Part shown: positions 8,047 to 15,603 of the stretch, piece after piece
How the letters are laid out: every line of letters starts with the position of its first letter
How positions within the stretch are numbered: the stretch's first letter is position 1
Assembly: GCF_000422385.1 (NCBI RefSeq)
Contig: NZ_AULR01000005.1
Span: forward strand, 1-64,000
From: Microbacterium indicum DSM 19969
GTDB lineage: Bacteria; Actinomycetota; Actinomycetes; Actinomycetales; Microbacteriaceae
DNA length: 64,000 bases
Reading direction: 5' to 3'
The notes under the pieces: model-generated
What the model was told of the DNA's origin: nothing
Seen by the model: only the letters and a program-made list of their open reading frames with translations
Databases searched by the model: none
Position numbers and translations under genes: made by a program

Positions 8047-10332
8047 TCAGGCGTCCCCCTCCATCGCCGCGACGCGCTCATCGAGCATCGCGCGGTAGCG
8101 CTCGGCGAAGTGCTCGAGCGCGAAGTTCTCGTCGTAGGCGCGGCGGTTCTGGGCGCCCCACTCGCCGCGGTCGCGGCGGCGGATCCGGCCGGCCGCGTCA
8201 TCGAGGTCGTCGCCCACGAACTCGACGTTGCCGAGCACGTCGAACTCGGGGTTGCCGCCCACGCGCGAGAGCACGAGGCCCTTGCCCGCCCGCATGGCCT
8301 CGAGCGTCGCGAGGTCGAAGATCGAGCGGCGGTGCAGCATCACGTAGACGTCGGCGTAGTCGAGCAGCGCGAGCAGCCGGTCATGGGTCATCCGCTCGCC
8401 GATCAGCCGGGCGTCGAACGACCAGCCCTTCTGCGCCTCCTGCGCCTCCTTGAAGCGACGCGGGTCGATCGCCGAACCCACCGCGATCCAGAGCACGCGT
8501 CGCCCAGTGTCGCGCACGTACGCGTCGAGGAGCGCGGGCACGCGGTCGAGGCCCTTATCGCCGTTCCAGTCGCCGACGCTCATGAACACATCGAGGTTGG
8601 CGCCCTTGTCGGGCAGGTCGAGCTTCTTCGTGAGCTGCTCGAGCAGCTCGGCCCGTCCCTCTCCCCCGGCGTGGTCGACCGCCGAGAGGGTGTTGTACAG
8701 AGGCACGTCGCCGAACGCGATCTTCTCGGCGAGCCCCGGCGCCGCCGAGTCGACGAACGCCTGACGCGCGCCGTCGCTCGGGAAGTACATGCGCTCGGCC
8801 CCGGCGCAGATCGTCTCCTCGAGCCGCGTCACGGCAGCGATCTCGTGCTCCGTCGGGGTGCGCCCGATCGAGCGCATCTCCTGCAGCGTCGAACCCTGCT
8901 GGTGGTACACGATCACGTACGGCACGCCCAGCTGCTGCGCGCCCAGGGCGCTGCCGAGATCGTGGCAGACCACGAGGATCCGCTTGCCCGCGTCGATCGC
9001 CGCCGTCACCTCGGGGTGCGTGCGCACGTACTCGGCGCCGAGCACGAGGTCGACGGGCTTGCCGCTCAGCCCCGCGGTCAGGTGCGGGAGGCTGCGCTTG
9101 AGCTCGCCCTTGTCGCCCGTGTCGAAGATGTACGACATCGTGTGCCCCGCGTGCTCGTCGCCGAGCGCGAGGCGCTGCGTCGCGAGGACGCCCGCAGGCC
9201 CGCCCGTGCGGCCGCGCGCGGGGTCGTAGTCGCGATACGCGCAGTTGATGATGACGAGCTCGTCGTCGGCCGTCGGGTCGGCGACGCCGAGGAGGCCGCG
9301 CAGGAAGGATCCCTCGCCGTCGACGTCGTGGCGCCGGCCCATGTCGCCGAGCTGGTCGAAGTAGTGCCCGCCGTCGCCGCCGTCGATCGTCGAGAAGCCG
9401 TACACGTCGACGCCGTCGAGGGATCCGCGCGCCTCGTGCAGCATCCACAGCACCTGCGCGCCGCTCGTCGGCAGCTGGACGCCCGACGCGTCGCGCAGCG
9501 ACCGCTTGGCCGCCGTGCCGATGAAGCCCAGCTTCTCGGGAGCGACGAGGGCGTCGCGGTAGAGGATCTCGGCATGCGACTGCAGCTCGAGGAAGTTGCG
9601 GGCGAAGTCCATCTCCCAGAGCACGAGCGCGTAGGGCTCGATGAACGGCCTGTCGCGCACGTCCTGGTGAGCGCCCCGCACCCACACGTCGGTGCGCTCG
9701 CCGTAGTCGGCCGCGTGATCGGCGGGGAAGTTGTTGAACCGGATCACGACGTCGTGCCCGTCGACCTCTGCGCCGCGGCCCGTGCCGACGTTGCCCGGTC
9801 CGTTGCCGACGACCGCGACCGACTTGCCGCGGACGAGCTCGGCGAACGCCTCCTGCTCCGCGGTGAGCGCCTGCCAGATCGTCGCGGCACGGTCGATCTT
9901 CGCCGAGCGGATGCCGATCTCGCGCGCGAACGCCGCGACCGGCAGGACGACGTCGAGGCCGCCGGTGCCGAACTTCTCGACGTAACGGCGCAGCGCGCGC
10001 TCGGCCCTGTCGCGGTCGCCCGCCTCGAGGTGCACGGCCGCGAACAGGATCCACATGCGCGGCTCGACGATGTACGGCGCGACCGAGTTGTCGCCCAGTG
10101 CCTCGGCCTGCGCGAGGAGGTGCGGCGTCGCGCCGAAGTCGCGGAACTCGACGCGCAGCATGTCGAAGTCCTGCTCGCGCATGCCGCCCATGCGCGGCGG
10201 GGCGTCGGTCTCGACGCGCGGCTTGACCGACGCGACGACGCGCTTGACAGCCGCACGACCGGCCTCGGTCTTCTTGACCTGCCGGAGCGCCGCGCGCACC
10301 ACCGGGTTCTTCTTCAACGACGACAGGTCCAT
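8047..10332 (-). CDS. GT29 sialyltransferase - GT4 glycosyltransferase fusion
   Basis: A 761-residue protein starting at ATG 10332 (MDLSSLKKNPVVR); a longer in-frame reading exists but would run into the divergent neuA. Residues ~1-160 are helical. Residues ~165-390 carry the hallmarks of family GT29: sialylmotif L (SVAVVGNGPGNVG, then HDVVIRFNN), sialylmotif S (LPTSGAQVLWMLHEA, then VDVYGF) and a VS-type H-x4-E (HDVDGE). GT29 enzymes move sialic acid from CMP-sialic acid to an acceptor. Residues ~400-755 form a GT-B/GT4 domain (VFMSVGDWNGDKG, LLALLDYADVYVMLHRR, LATLEAMRAGKG). The neighbours neuA and neuB would supply the donor. GT29 is best known from eukaryotes, so a bacterial copy fused to GT4 is unusual. 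Assignment of GT29 is strong; acceptor and linkage are unknown. Confidence 0.85.
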   Translation of the reverse strand: MDLSSLKKNPVVRAALRQVKKTEAGRAAVKRVVASVKPRVETDAPPRMGGMREQDFDMLRVEFRDFGATPHLLAQAEALGDNSVAPYIVEPRMWILFAAVHLEAGDRDRAERALRRYVEKFGTGGLDVVLPVAAFAREIGIRSAKIDRAATIWQALTAEQEAFAELVRGKSVAVVGNGPGNVGTGRGAEVDGHDVVIRFNNFPADHAADYGERTDVWVRGAHQDVRDRPFIEPYALVLWEMDFARNFLELQSHAEILYRDALVAPEKLGFIGTAAKRSLRDASGVQLPTSGAQVLWMLHEARGSLDGVDVYGFSTIDGGDGGHYFDQLGDMGRRHDVDGEGSFLRGLLGVADPTADDELVIINCAYRDYDPARGRTGGPAGVLATQRLALGDEHAGHTMSYIFDTGDKGELKRSLPHLTAGLSGKPVDLVLGAEYVRTHPEVTAAIDAGKRILVVCHDLGSALGAQQLGVPYVIVYHQQGSTLQEMRSIGRTPTEHEIAAVTRLEETICAGAERMYFPSDGARQAFVDSAAPGLAEKIAFGDVPLYNTLSAVDHAGGEGRAELLEQLTKKLDLPDKGANLDVFMSVGDWNGDKGLDRVPALLDAYVRDTGRRVLWIAVGSAIDPRRFKEAQEAQKGWSFDARLIGERMTHDRLLALLDYADVYVMLHRRSIFDLATLEAMRAGKGLVLSRVGGNPEFDVLGNVEFVGDDLDDAAGRIRRRDRGEWGAQNRRAYDENFALEHFAERYRAMLDERVAAMEGDA

Positions 10333-10413
10333 GCGATCCCAGGTCTCACGAAAGCGCCGCACACGGCGCGGGGTCTGTGCGAGTTTATCCGAGGGGCGCG
10401 CCGGAGCCCCGGA

Positions 10414-10419
10414 TAGCGT
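10414..10419 (+). promoter_or_regulatory. -10 element TAGCGT of a leaderless neuA transcript
   Basis: TAGCGT ends 7 nt before the ATG at 10427, the spacing expected when transcription starts at or next to the start codon. No Shine-Dalgarno sequence is present. Confidence 0.6.
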
Positions 10420-10426
10420 GGATCCC

Positions 10427-11581
10427 ATGACAGGCCCCGAGACCGTCGCCATCATCCCCGCCCGCGGCGGATCGAAGGGCGTGCCCCGCAAGAACGTGCT
10501 GCCCGTCGCCGGGATCCCCCTCGTGGCCCGGGCTGTCCGAGCGGCCCTCGCGGCAGGGATCCGCCACGTGTACGTGTCGACCGACGACCCCGAGATCGCC
10601 GCCGTCGCGCGGGCCGCGGGCGGCGATGTCGTCGATCGCCCCGCCGACATCGCGGGCGACACCGCGACGTCGGAGGCCGCGATCCTGCACGCGATGGACG
10701 CGATCGCCGCCACGGGCGTCAAGATCGGATCCGTCGCCTTCCTGCAGGCGACGTCGCCCTTCATTCCCTCCGCGGCGCTCGCTGAGGCCGTCCGCATGGT
10801 CGCGTCGGGCGAGTACGACAGCGCGTTCTCGGCGTACGAGACCTACGGGTTCCTGTGGGGGCGCGACGGGGGATCCGCCGTCGCCATCAACCACGACGCC
10901 TCGTTCCGCCCGCGCCGCCAGGACCGCGAACCGCACTTCATGGAGACGGGCGCCTTCTACGTGCTCGACGCCGCCGGGTTCCGCGAGGCGAAGTTCCGCT
11001 TCTTCGGGCGCACGGGCATCGTCGAGGTGCCCGAGAACTCCGCCGTCGAGATCGACAACCTCTTCGAGTTCGAGATGGCGGGCGCGCTCGCGCCGCTCGT
11101 CGAGGGATCCGCCGAGATCCTGCCCGTCGACGCCGTCGTCACCGACTTCGACGGCGTGCACACCGACGACGCCGCGGTCGTCGACGGCACGGGCCTCGAG
11201 AGCGTCCGCGTCTCGCGCGGCGACGGGATGGGCGTCTCGCTGCTGCGCAAGGCGGGCGTGCCGTTGCTCATCCTCTCGACCGAGACCAACGTCGTCGTGC
11301 GCGCGCGCGCCGACAAGCTGCAGGTGCCCGTGATCCACGGGGTCGGCGACAAGGCCGCGGTGCTGACGCGGTGGGCCGAAGAGAACGGCGTCGACCTCGC
11401 GAAGACCGCCTACGTCGGCAACGACGTCAACGACCTGCCCGCGATGCTGCTCGTCGGCTGGCCCATCGCCGTCGCCGACGCGCGGCCCGAGGTCAAGCGC
11501 GCCGCGCGCGTGATCCTGCGGTCGGCCGGCGGGCACGGCGCCGTGCGCGAGGTTGCCGACCGGGTGCTCGCGGGGCGGTAG
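10427..11581 (+). CDS. neuA: CMP-sialic acid synthetase fused to KdsC-like HAD phosphatase
   Basis: A 384-residue protein. Residues ~1-225 are a cytidylyltransferase: the CTP-binding IIPARGGSKGVPRKN, then LQATSPF and METGAFYV. This part activates a nonulosonic acid as CMP-sugar. Residues ~230-384 are a HAD phosphatase of the KdsC type: motif I DFDGVHTD keeps both aspartates, STET is motif II, and GNDVNDLPAM supplies the metal-binding acidic motif. The second domain could remove a 9-phosphate from the sugar before activation. It is the first gene of a + strand group and is divergent (94 bp) from the sialyltransferase gene. ATG is chosen over upstream starts because of the start of homology (ETVAIIPARGG) and the leaderless promoter. 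Legionaminic, pseudaminic or KDN substrates cannot be excluded. Confidence 0.9.
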   Translation: MTGPETVAIIPARGGSKGVPRKNVLPVAGIPLVARAVRAALAAGIRHVYVSTDDPEIAAVARAAGGDVVDRPADIAGDTATSEAAILHAMDAIAATGVKIGSVAFLQATSPFIPSAALAEAVRMVASGEYDSAFSAYETYGFLWGRDGGSAVAINHDASFRPRRQDREPHFMETGAFYVLDAAGFREAKFRFFGRTGIVEVPENSAVEIDNLFEFEMAGALAPLVEGSAEILPVDAVVTDFDGVHTDDAAVVDGTGLESVRVSRGDGMGVSLLRKAGVPLLILSTETNVVVRARADKLQVPVIHGVGDKAAVLTRWAEENGVDLAKTAYVGNDVNDLPAMLLVGWPIAVADARPEVKRAARVILRSAGGHGAVREVADRVLAGR

Positions 11582-11597
11582 GCGAACCGGGCGCCGG

Positions 11598-11656
11598 GTC
11601 CGGGTGAGCGGATGGTCGCGGATCGGGCGTTCGGACGACCATCTGCGCACCCGGAC
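11598..11656. terminator. Bidirectional hairpin between neuA and the Thr/Pro-rich gene
   Basis: GTCCGGGTG (11598-11606) pairs with CACCCGGAC (11648-11656) and GATGGTCG (11611-11618) with CGACCATC (11636-11643). This gives a long interrupted stem in the 87-bp gap between two convergent genes. It lacks a clear T-tract. Confidence 0.5.
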
Positions 11657-11668
11657 GCTGCGCGCGGC

Positions 11669-12217
11669 CTACTGAGCGGGCTCGGACGGCGAGGGGTCGG
11701 CCGGTTCCGTCGGATCCGTGGTCTCCGTCGGCTCCGTGGTCGGCTCGGTGGTGGTGATCTCGCTGACCGTCGGCTCGGGCGTCGGCGTCTGAGTCTCCGT
11801 CGGGGTCTCCGTCTCGACCGGGGTCTCCTCGGTCGGGGTCTCCTCGACGGGAGGCTCCTCGACCGGAGGCACGTACGGCTCCTCCACGACGGGCGGCACG
11901 TACGGCTGCGGCTCCTCGATCGGGGCCGGCGTCTCGGTCGGGGTGGGGGTCGGCGTCGGGGTCTCGGTCGGCGTCGGCGTGGAGGTCGGGGTCTTCGTCG
12001 GAGTCGGGGTGGGCGTCTGCGTCGCCCGCACGACGGTGGGGCTCGGAGAGGGCGCGGCCTCGTTGCCCTCGCCGCCCGTGATCCCGAGCGCGATGTTCAC
12101 GACGGCGATCGTCGCGGCGCCCGCGAACACCACGCCGGCGGCGATGACGCGCGTCGCAGCGCCCGCACGGCGGGGGCGTCGTCTCACGCTCCCGATCTCC
12201 TCGGTGTCGTCATCCAC
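11669..12217 (-). CDS. Thr/Pro/Glu-rich single-pass membrane protein
   Basis: A 182-residue protein from GTG 12217, with GGAGG 10 nt upstream; a longer frame exists but begins inside unlikely sequence. Residues 1-~22 are charged and basic and ~23-45 form one membrane helix (VIAAGVVFAGAATIAVVNIAL). The remaining ~135 residues are low-complexity Thr-Pro and Pro-Glu-Thr repeats such as TPTPTPTETP and YVPPV, so the orientation is probably N-in with an extended extracellular stalk. No LPXTG motif is seen. Such stalks often span the wall and can be O-glycosylated, and the position between neuA and neuB makes it a candidate acceptor. That is inference; no enzymatic domain is present. Confidence 0.75.
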   Translation of the reverse strand: MDDDTEEIGSVRRRPRRAGAATRVIAAGVVFAGAATIAVVNIALGITGGEGNEAAPSPSPTVVRATQTPTPTPTKTPTSTPTPTETPTPTPTPTETPAPIEEPQPYVPPVVEEPYVPPVEEPPVEETPTEETPVETETPTETQTPTPEPTVSEITTTEPTTEPTETTDPTEPADPSPSEPAQ

Positions 12218-12237
12218 AGTCGTCAGACCTCCGCGTT

Positions 12238-12243
12238 TAGGAT
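12238..12243 (+). promoter_or_regulatory. candidate -10 element (TAGGAT) upstream of neuB
   Basis: TAGGAT lies ~100 bp before the TTG start of neuB. The 127-bp gap between the two divergent genes must hold promoters for both. No -35 was assigned, so this is weak. Confidence 0.3.
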
Positions 12244-12344
12244 AGGTGCGAGTTCGCGCGGGTGCCCCCGGCGCGCGCAGACTCCCACCGCACGATACCG
12301 GCGCCCGCCTGACGTTCCCGGGGCGCCAGACGAGAGGCAGAGAA

Positions 12345-13223
12345 TTGTCGACCGAACAGGTTGTCATCGGAGACCACACGATCGGCGACGGAAACCCCGT
12401 CTACGTCATCGGCGAGATCGGTCTGAACCACAACGGCGATGTCGAGAACGCCAAGAAGCTCATCGACGTCGCGGCCGAGGCCGGCGCGCAGGCCGTGAAG
12501 TTCCAGAAGCGCACGCCCGACATCGCGACGCCCGAGCACATGAAGAACACCCCGCGCGAGACGCCGTGGGGCACCATGACCTACCTCGAGTACCGCCACC
12601 GCGTCGAGTTCGGCGTCGAGGAGTACACCGAGATCGCCGCCTACTCGGCGTCAAAGGGCCTCGACTGGTTCGCGTCGCCGTGGGACGAGCCGTCGGTCGA
12701 CTTCCTCGAGGACATGGGCGTCAAGGCGCACAAGGTCGCCTCGGCCTCCGTCACCGACCTCGGCATGCTGCGCAAGCTCGCCGCGACGGGCAAGACCGTG
12801 ATCCTCTCGACGGGCATGTCGACGATCGAGCAGATCGACACCGCCGTCGAGACGCTCGGCACGAGCAACCTGCACATGATGCACGCGACGAGCACGTACC
12901 CCCTCCCGGCCGAGGAGGCGAACCTGCGCATGATCCAGACGCTCAAGGATCGCTACCAGGTGCCCGTCGGCTACTCGGGCCACGAGCCGGGCCTGCAGAT
13001 CTCGATCGCCGCCGTCGCTCTCGGCGCCGTCTCGGTCGAGCGCCACATCACGCTCGACCGCACGATGTGGGGATCCGACCACGCCGCGTCGCTCGAGCCG
13101 CGCGGCTTCACGAGCCTCATCCGCGACATCCGCATCATCGAGAAGGCGCTCGGCGACGGCGTCAAGCGCGTCATGCCGGGCGAGCTCGCGCCGCTCAGCA
13201 AGCTGCGCCGCGTCGACGGTTGA
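12345..13223 (+). CDS. neuB: NeuB-type nonulosonic acid synthase, short form without SAF domain
   Basis: A 292-residue protein starting at TTG 12345, with AGAGG 8 nt upstream. The TIM-barrel motifs are clear: GEIGLNHNGD, AVKFQKR, STGMST, GYSGHEPG and VERHITLDRTMWGSDH. NeuB enzymes condense phosphoenolpyruvate with ManNAc (or ManNAc-6-P, or a related hexose) to give a sialic-type acid. The protein stops at about the end of the barrel; characterised NeuB proteins are ~340-350 residues and carry a C-terminal SAF (antifreeze-like) domain that closes the active site of the partner subunit. The next gene starts at a TTG that overlaps this stop, so translation is probably coupled. Family assignment is firm; the exact sugar is not. 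Confidence 0.85.
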   Translation: MSTEQVVIGDHTIGDGNPVYVIGEIGLNHNGDVENAKKLIDVAAEAGAQAVKFQKRTPDIATPEHMKNTPRETPWGTMTYLEYRHRVEFGVEEYTEIAAYSASKGLDWFASPWDEPSVDFLEDMGVKAHKVASASVTDLGMLRKLAATGKTVILSTGMSTIEQIDTAVETLGTSNLHMMHATSTYPLPAEEANLRMIQTLKDRYQVPVGYSGHEPGLQISIAAVALGAVSVERHITLDRTMWGSDHAASLEPRGFTSLIRDIRIIEKALGDGVKRVMPGELAPLSKLRRVDG

Positions 13224-14470
13224 CCGACACGTCCTCCGATCTCGGGGAGCAGGCACTTCTCTGGTGCCTGCTCCCCGAGTTCGATGTGCAGCTCGCGCGG
13301 CCCCGCGCGCCGCGCCGGCTCGCCGCGCGCGTCGGATCGCGCGTGGTCCCGGGATCCCTGCGCCCCTTCCCCGCCACGCGCTTCGAGAAGTGGGGCGGCG
13401 GGCTCGTCGCGACGCGCTCCCCCAACGAGGAGCGCGCCCTCGCGCCGATCCTCGGCCGGGATCCGCTCGCGCAGCCGCTGACGACGACGTCGCGGCCCGG
13501 ATCCGCCTCCCGCGCCGCCGCGCCGGTGCGCCGCCGGATCGACGCGTTCCTCGCCGCGCGGGGCCGCCCCGAGCTGCGCGCCTCGTGGCACCATGCCGCG
13601 AACATGACGGCCGCCGAGATCGCCTGCCTCGCCCGGACGGATCTCTCGAGCCACGACTTCGTGCTGATCTCGCGGCAGACGCACCCCCTCATGCGGGCGC
13701 TGATCCTCGCCGCCGAGCGCGACGGCGTGCCCACGGTGTACGTGCCGCACTCGCCGCTCACGCGCTTCCAGGCCGATCTTCCCGTCACGCACGCACTCAT
13801 GCGCGGCGCCGCCGAGCGCGACTGGATCGCCGCCCAGGCAGGCGCCGACGCCGAGCGGATCGCCGTCGTCGGCAACCCCGCGACCGCGATCACATCCCTG
13901 CCCGCGCCCACGCTCGCCGAGCCCTGCGTCCTCGCGGTGTCTCCCGACGCCGAGCCGACCCTCCGCGGCCACATCGCGCTCGCCGCCGACGCGGGGCTGA
14001 CCGACGTCGTCGTCGCGCCGCACCCGCGCAGCGACCTCGCCGTGCTCTCGCGCCTCGTCCCGGCGTCGTGGACGATCGACGGCGCGGGCCGCACGATCTC
14101 GCTGCTCGAGCGCGGACCGCGCTTCGTGCTGCAGGCGTCGAGCGGCGTCGCGTGGGAGTCGGCGAGCCTCGGGATCCCCACGGGCGATCTGCGCCTCGCC
14201 GGCCGCGCGCCCGACTACCCGTTCCTCGACAGCGTGATCCCGGCGCTCGGATCCCCGGACGACGTGGCCGCGTTCGCCGCGTCGGCCGCGACGACCGACC
14301 GCGACGCCCTGCGCGCGCACGCCGCCGCGTGGTGCGCGAGCGACGGATCCGACGCCGTCGCGGCCGCGCGGTCGGCGCTTGCCGGACTGCCGGCGGCGCG
14401 CGGGCGGATCACCGACCTCTGGGCGCCGGGCGGGTCCTTCCGCGCGGGGTCGGCGCTCGCGGGGCTGTGA
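13220..14470 (+). CDS. Putative GT-B-fold glycosyltransferase of unknown specificity
   Basis: A 416-residue protein. TTG 13220 overlaps the neuB stop as TTGA, and the predicted protein (LTDTSSDLGEQ) has no better start upstream. No exact family is recognised. The second half has GT-B-like elements: VPTVYVPHSPLTRF, VVVAPHPRSD and ASSGVAWESASLGIPTG. The last two resemble the PHP and SSxxxE segments seen in polysialyltransferase-like and CDP-glycerol transferase-like enzymes, which bind donor nucleotides there. Position directly after neuB makes a role in sialic-acid transfer or polymer assembly plausible, but a 2-epimerase-like or other nucleotide-sugar enzyme cannot be ruled out. It ends one base before the end of the convergent GT4 gene. 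Confidence 0.7.
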   Translation: MTDTSSDLGEQALLWCLLPEFDVQLARPRAPRRLAARVGSRVVPGSLRPFPATRFEKWGGGLVATRSPNEERALAPILGRDPLAQPLTTTSRPGSASRAAAPVRRRIDAFLAARGRPELRASWHHAANMTAAEIACLARTDLSSHDFVLISRQTHPLMRALILAAERDGVPTVYVPHSPLTRFQADLPVTHALMRGAAERDWIAAQAGADAERIAVVGNPATAITSLPAPTLAEPCVLAVSPDAEPTLRGHIALAADAGLTDVVVAPHPRSDLAVLSRLVPASWTIDGAGRTISLLERGPRFVLQASSGVAWESASLGIPTGDLRLAGRAPDYPFLDSVIPALGSPDDVAAFAASAATTDRDALRAHAAAWCASDGSDAVAAARSALAGLPAARGRITDLWAPGGSFRAGSALAGL

Positions 14471-15565
14471 TCAGTCGGCCGTGACGAACTCGCGGATCCG
14501 CCCGATGAAGACCTGCGTGTCGAACTCGGCGGCGCGGGCGCGGCACGCCTCGGGGTCGGCCTGCGCGGCGAGCTCGACGGCCTCGCGGAGGTGCCGCGCC
14601 GACGCCCAGTCGCGGACGTGGGCGCCCGTGACGCCGTCGACGACCGACTCGGCCACGCCGCCCAGCGCGTTGGCGACGACCGGGGTGCCCGAGGCCATCG
14701 CCTCGACCGGGACGATCCCGAAGTCCTCGACCGCCGGGAACGCGAAGACCGTCGCGCGGCGGTAGAGGGCGCGCAGCACGGGCCGGGGCGGGTGCACCAT
14801 GAAGGTCACGCGGCCCGGGTGCATGCGCTCGGCGAGCTCGCGCAGGCGGGCCTCGTCGGGGCCGCGGCCCGCGATGATCACGGGGAGGCCCGTCGCGGCG
14901 CCCGCCGCGATCACGTCCTCGAGCCTCTTGTACGGCACCCAGCGCGACACCGTGAAGATGAACTCGCTCGGCAGCGCGTCGACGACGGCCCGGTGCGAGG
15001 ATCCGAGCTCGGGCTCCTCGGCGAAGCCTGCCGTGTCGACGGGAGGGTGGATCACCTGGGCCTCGCGATCCCAGTAGCGCGCGACCCGCTCGGCGACGAA
15101 CGCGCTGTTCGCCGCGATCGCCCGCGCCTCCTGCGCACGGCGGCGGTCGACCGGCTTCGCGAACTGAGCGGCCATGCGCACGGGCAGGCTCGCGCCGCGG
15201 CGGTCGAGCTCGGGCGTCCAGATGTAGCGGGCCGGCGTGTGCGCGTAGACGAACTTCGGGATGTCGCGGCCCGCGCCGCGGAAGCGCGCGTGGTGCGCGA
15301 AGAGGTGGCTCGAGACGAGCATCCAGTCGGCGTCGATCTCGGGCAGCCGGCGCCACACGGGAACCATGAACGGCAGCGCGAGCGCCTTGCTGCGGCGCAG
15401 CGGCGTGCGGGCGAGGGCCGACTCGCGGACGCCCTCGAAGCGCCCCTCCGAGTCGTTCCAGAGGCACAGCGCGTCGGCGTTCGGGAACGCGTCGCGCATC
15501 GCCCCGAACACGTTCTCGGCACCGCCCGAGCGTTCGAGCCATTCGTGCACGATCACGCCGCTCAA
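14471..15565 (-). CDS. GT4-family glycosyltransferase
   Basis: A 364-residue protein starting at TTG 15565 with GAGGAG 7 nt upstream; the N-terminus VIVHEWLERSGGAENVF carries the glycine-rich GT4 turn. Further motifs are FVYAHTPARYIW, FTVSRWVPYKRLEDVI, IIAGRGPDEARL and the E-x7-E donor site FPAVEDFGIVPVEAMASGTPVV. The pattern resembles WbaZ/mannosyltransferase-type GT4 enzymes that build O-antigen or teichuronic-like polymers from GDP- or UDP-sugars. It is convergent with the GT-B-like gene and its own promoter lies in the 38-bp gap after the glycosidase gene. Family certain, sugar unknown. Confidence 0.9.
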   Translation of the reverse strand: MSGVIVHEWLERSGGAENVFGAMRDAFPNADALCLWNDSEGRFEGVRESALARTPLRRSKALALPFMVPVWRRLPEIDADWMLVSSHLFAHHARFRGAGRDIPKFVYAHTPARYIWTPELDRRGASLPVRMAAQFAKPVDRRRAQEARAIAANSAFVAERVARYWDREAQVIHPPVDTAGFAEEPELGSSHRAVVDALPSEFIFTVSRWVPYKRLEDVIAAGAATGLPVIIAGRGPDEARLRELAERMHPGRVTFMVHPPRPVLRALYRRATVFAFPAVEDFGIVPVEAMASGTPVVANALGGVAESVVDGVTGAHVRDWASARHLREAVELAAQADPEACRARAAEFDTQVFIGRIREFVTAD

Positions 15566-15592
15566 GCAGTACTCCTCAGATCACTGCCCACC

Positions 15593-15598
15593 AGCCTA
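15593..15598 (-). promoter_or_regulatory. -10 element TAGGCT of the GT4 gene
   Basis: On the minus strand TAGGCT lies ~27 bp before the TTG start and is followed by the GAGGAG ribosome-binding site, so this transcript has a short leader. Confidence 0.4.
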
Positions 15599-15603
15599 GG
15601 CGC

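Noticed and set aside
7744..10416. Long plus-strand frame opposite the GT29-GT4 gene
   Set aside because: Composition dominated by Arg, Ala, Val, Asp without motifs; the minus-strand frame has clear sialylmotifs.
11940..12010. GT-rich low-complexity DNA as a regulatory repeat
   Set aside because: It simply encodes Thr-Pro repeats of the stalk protein on the minus strand; the same holds for 17590-17650 in the glycosidase linker.
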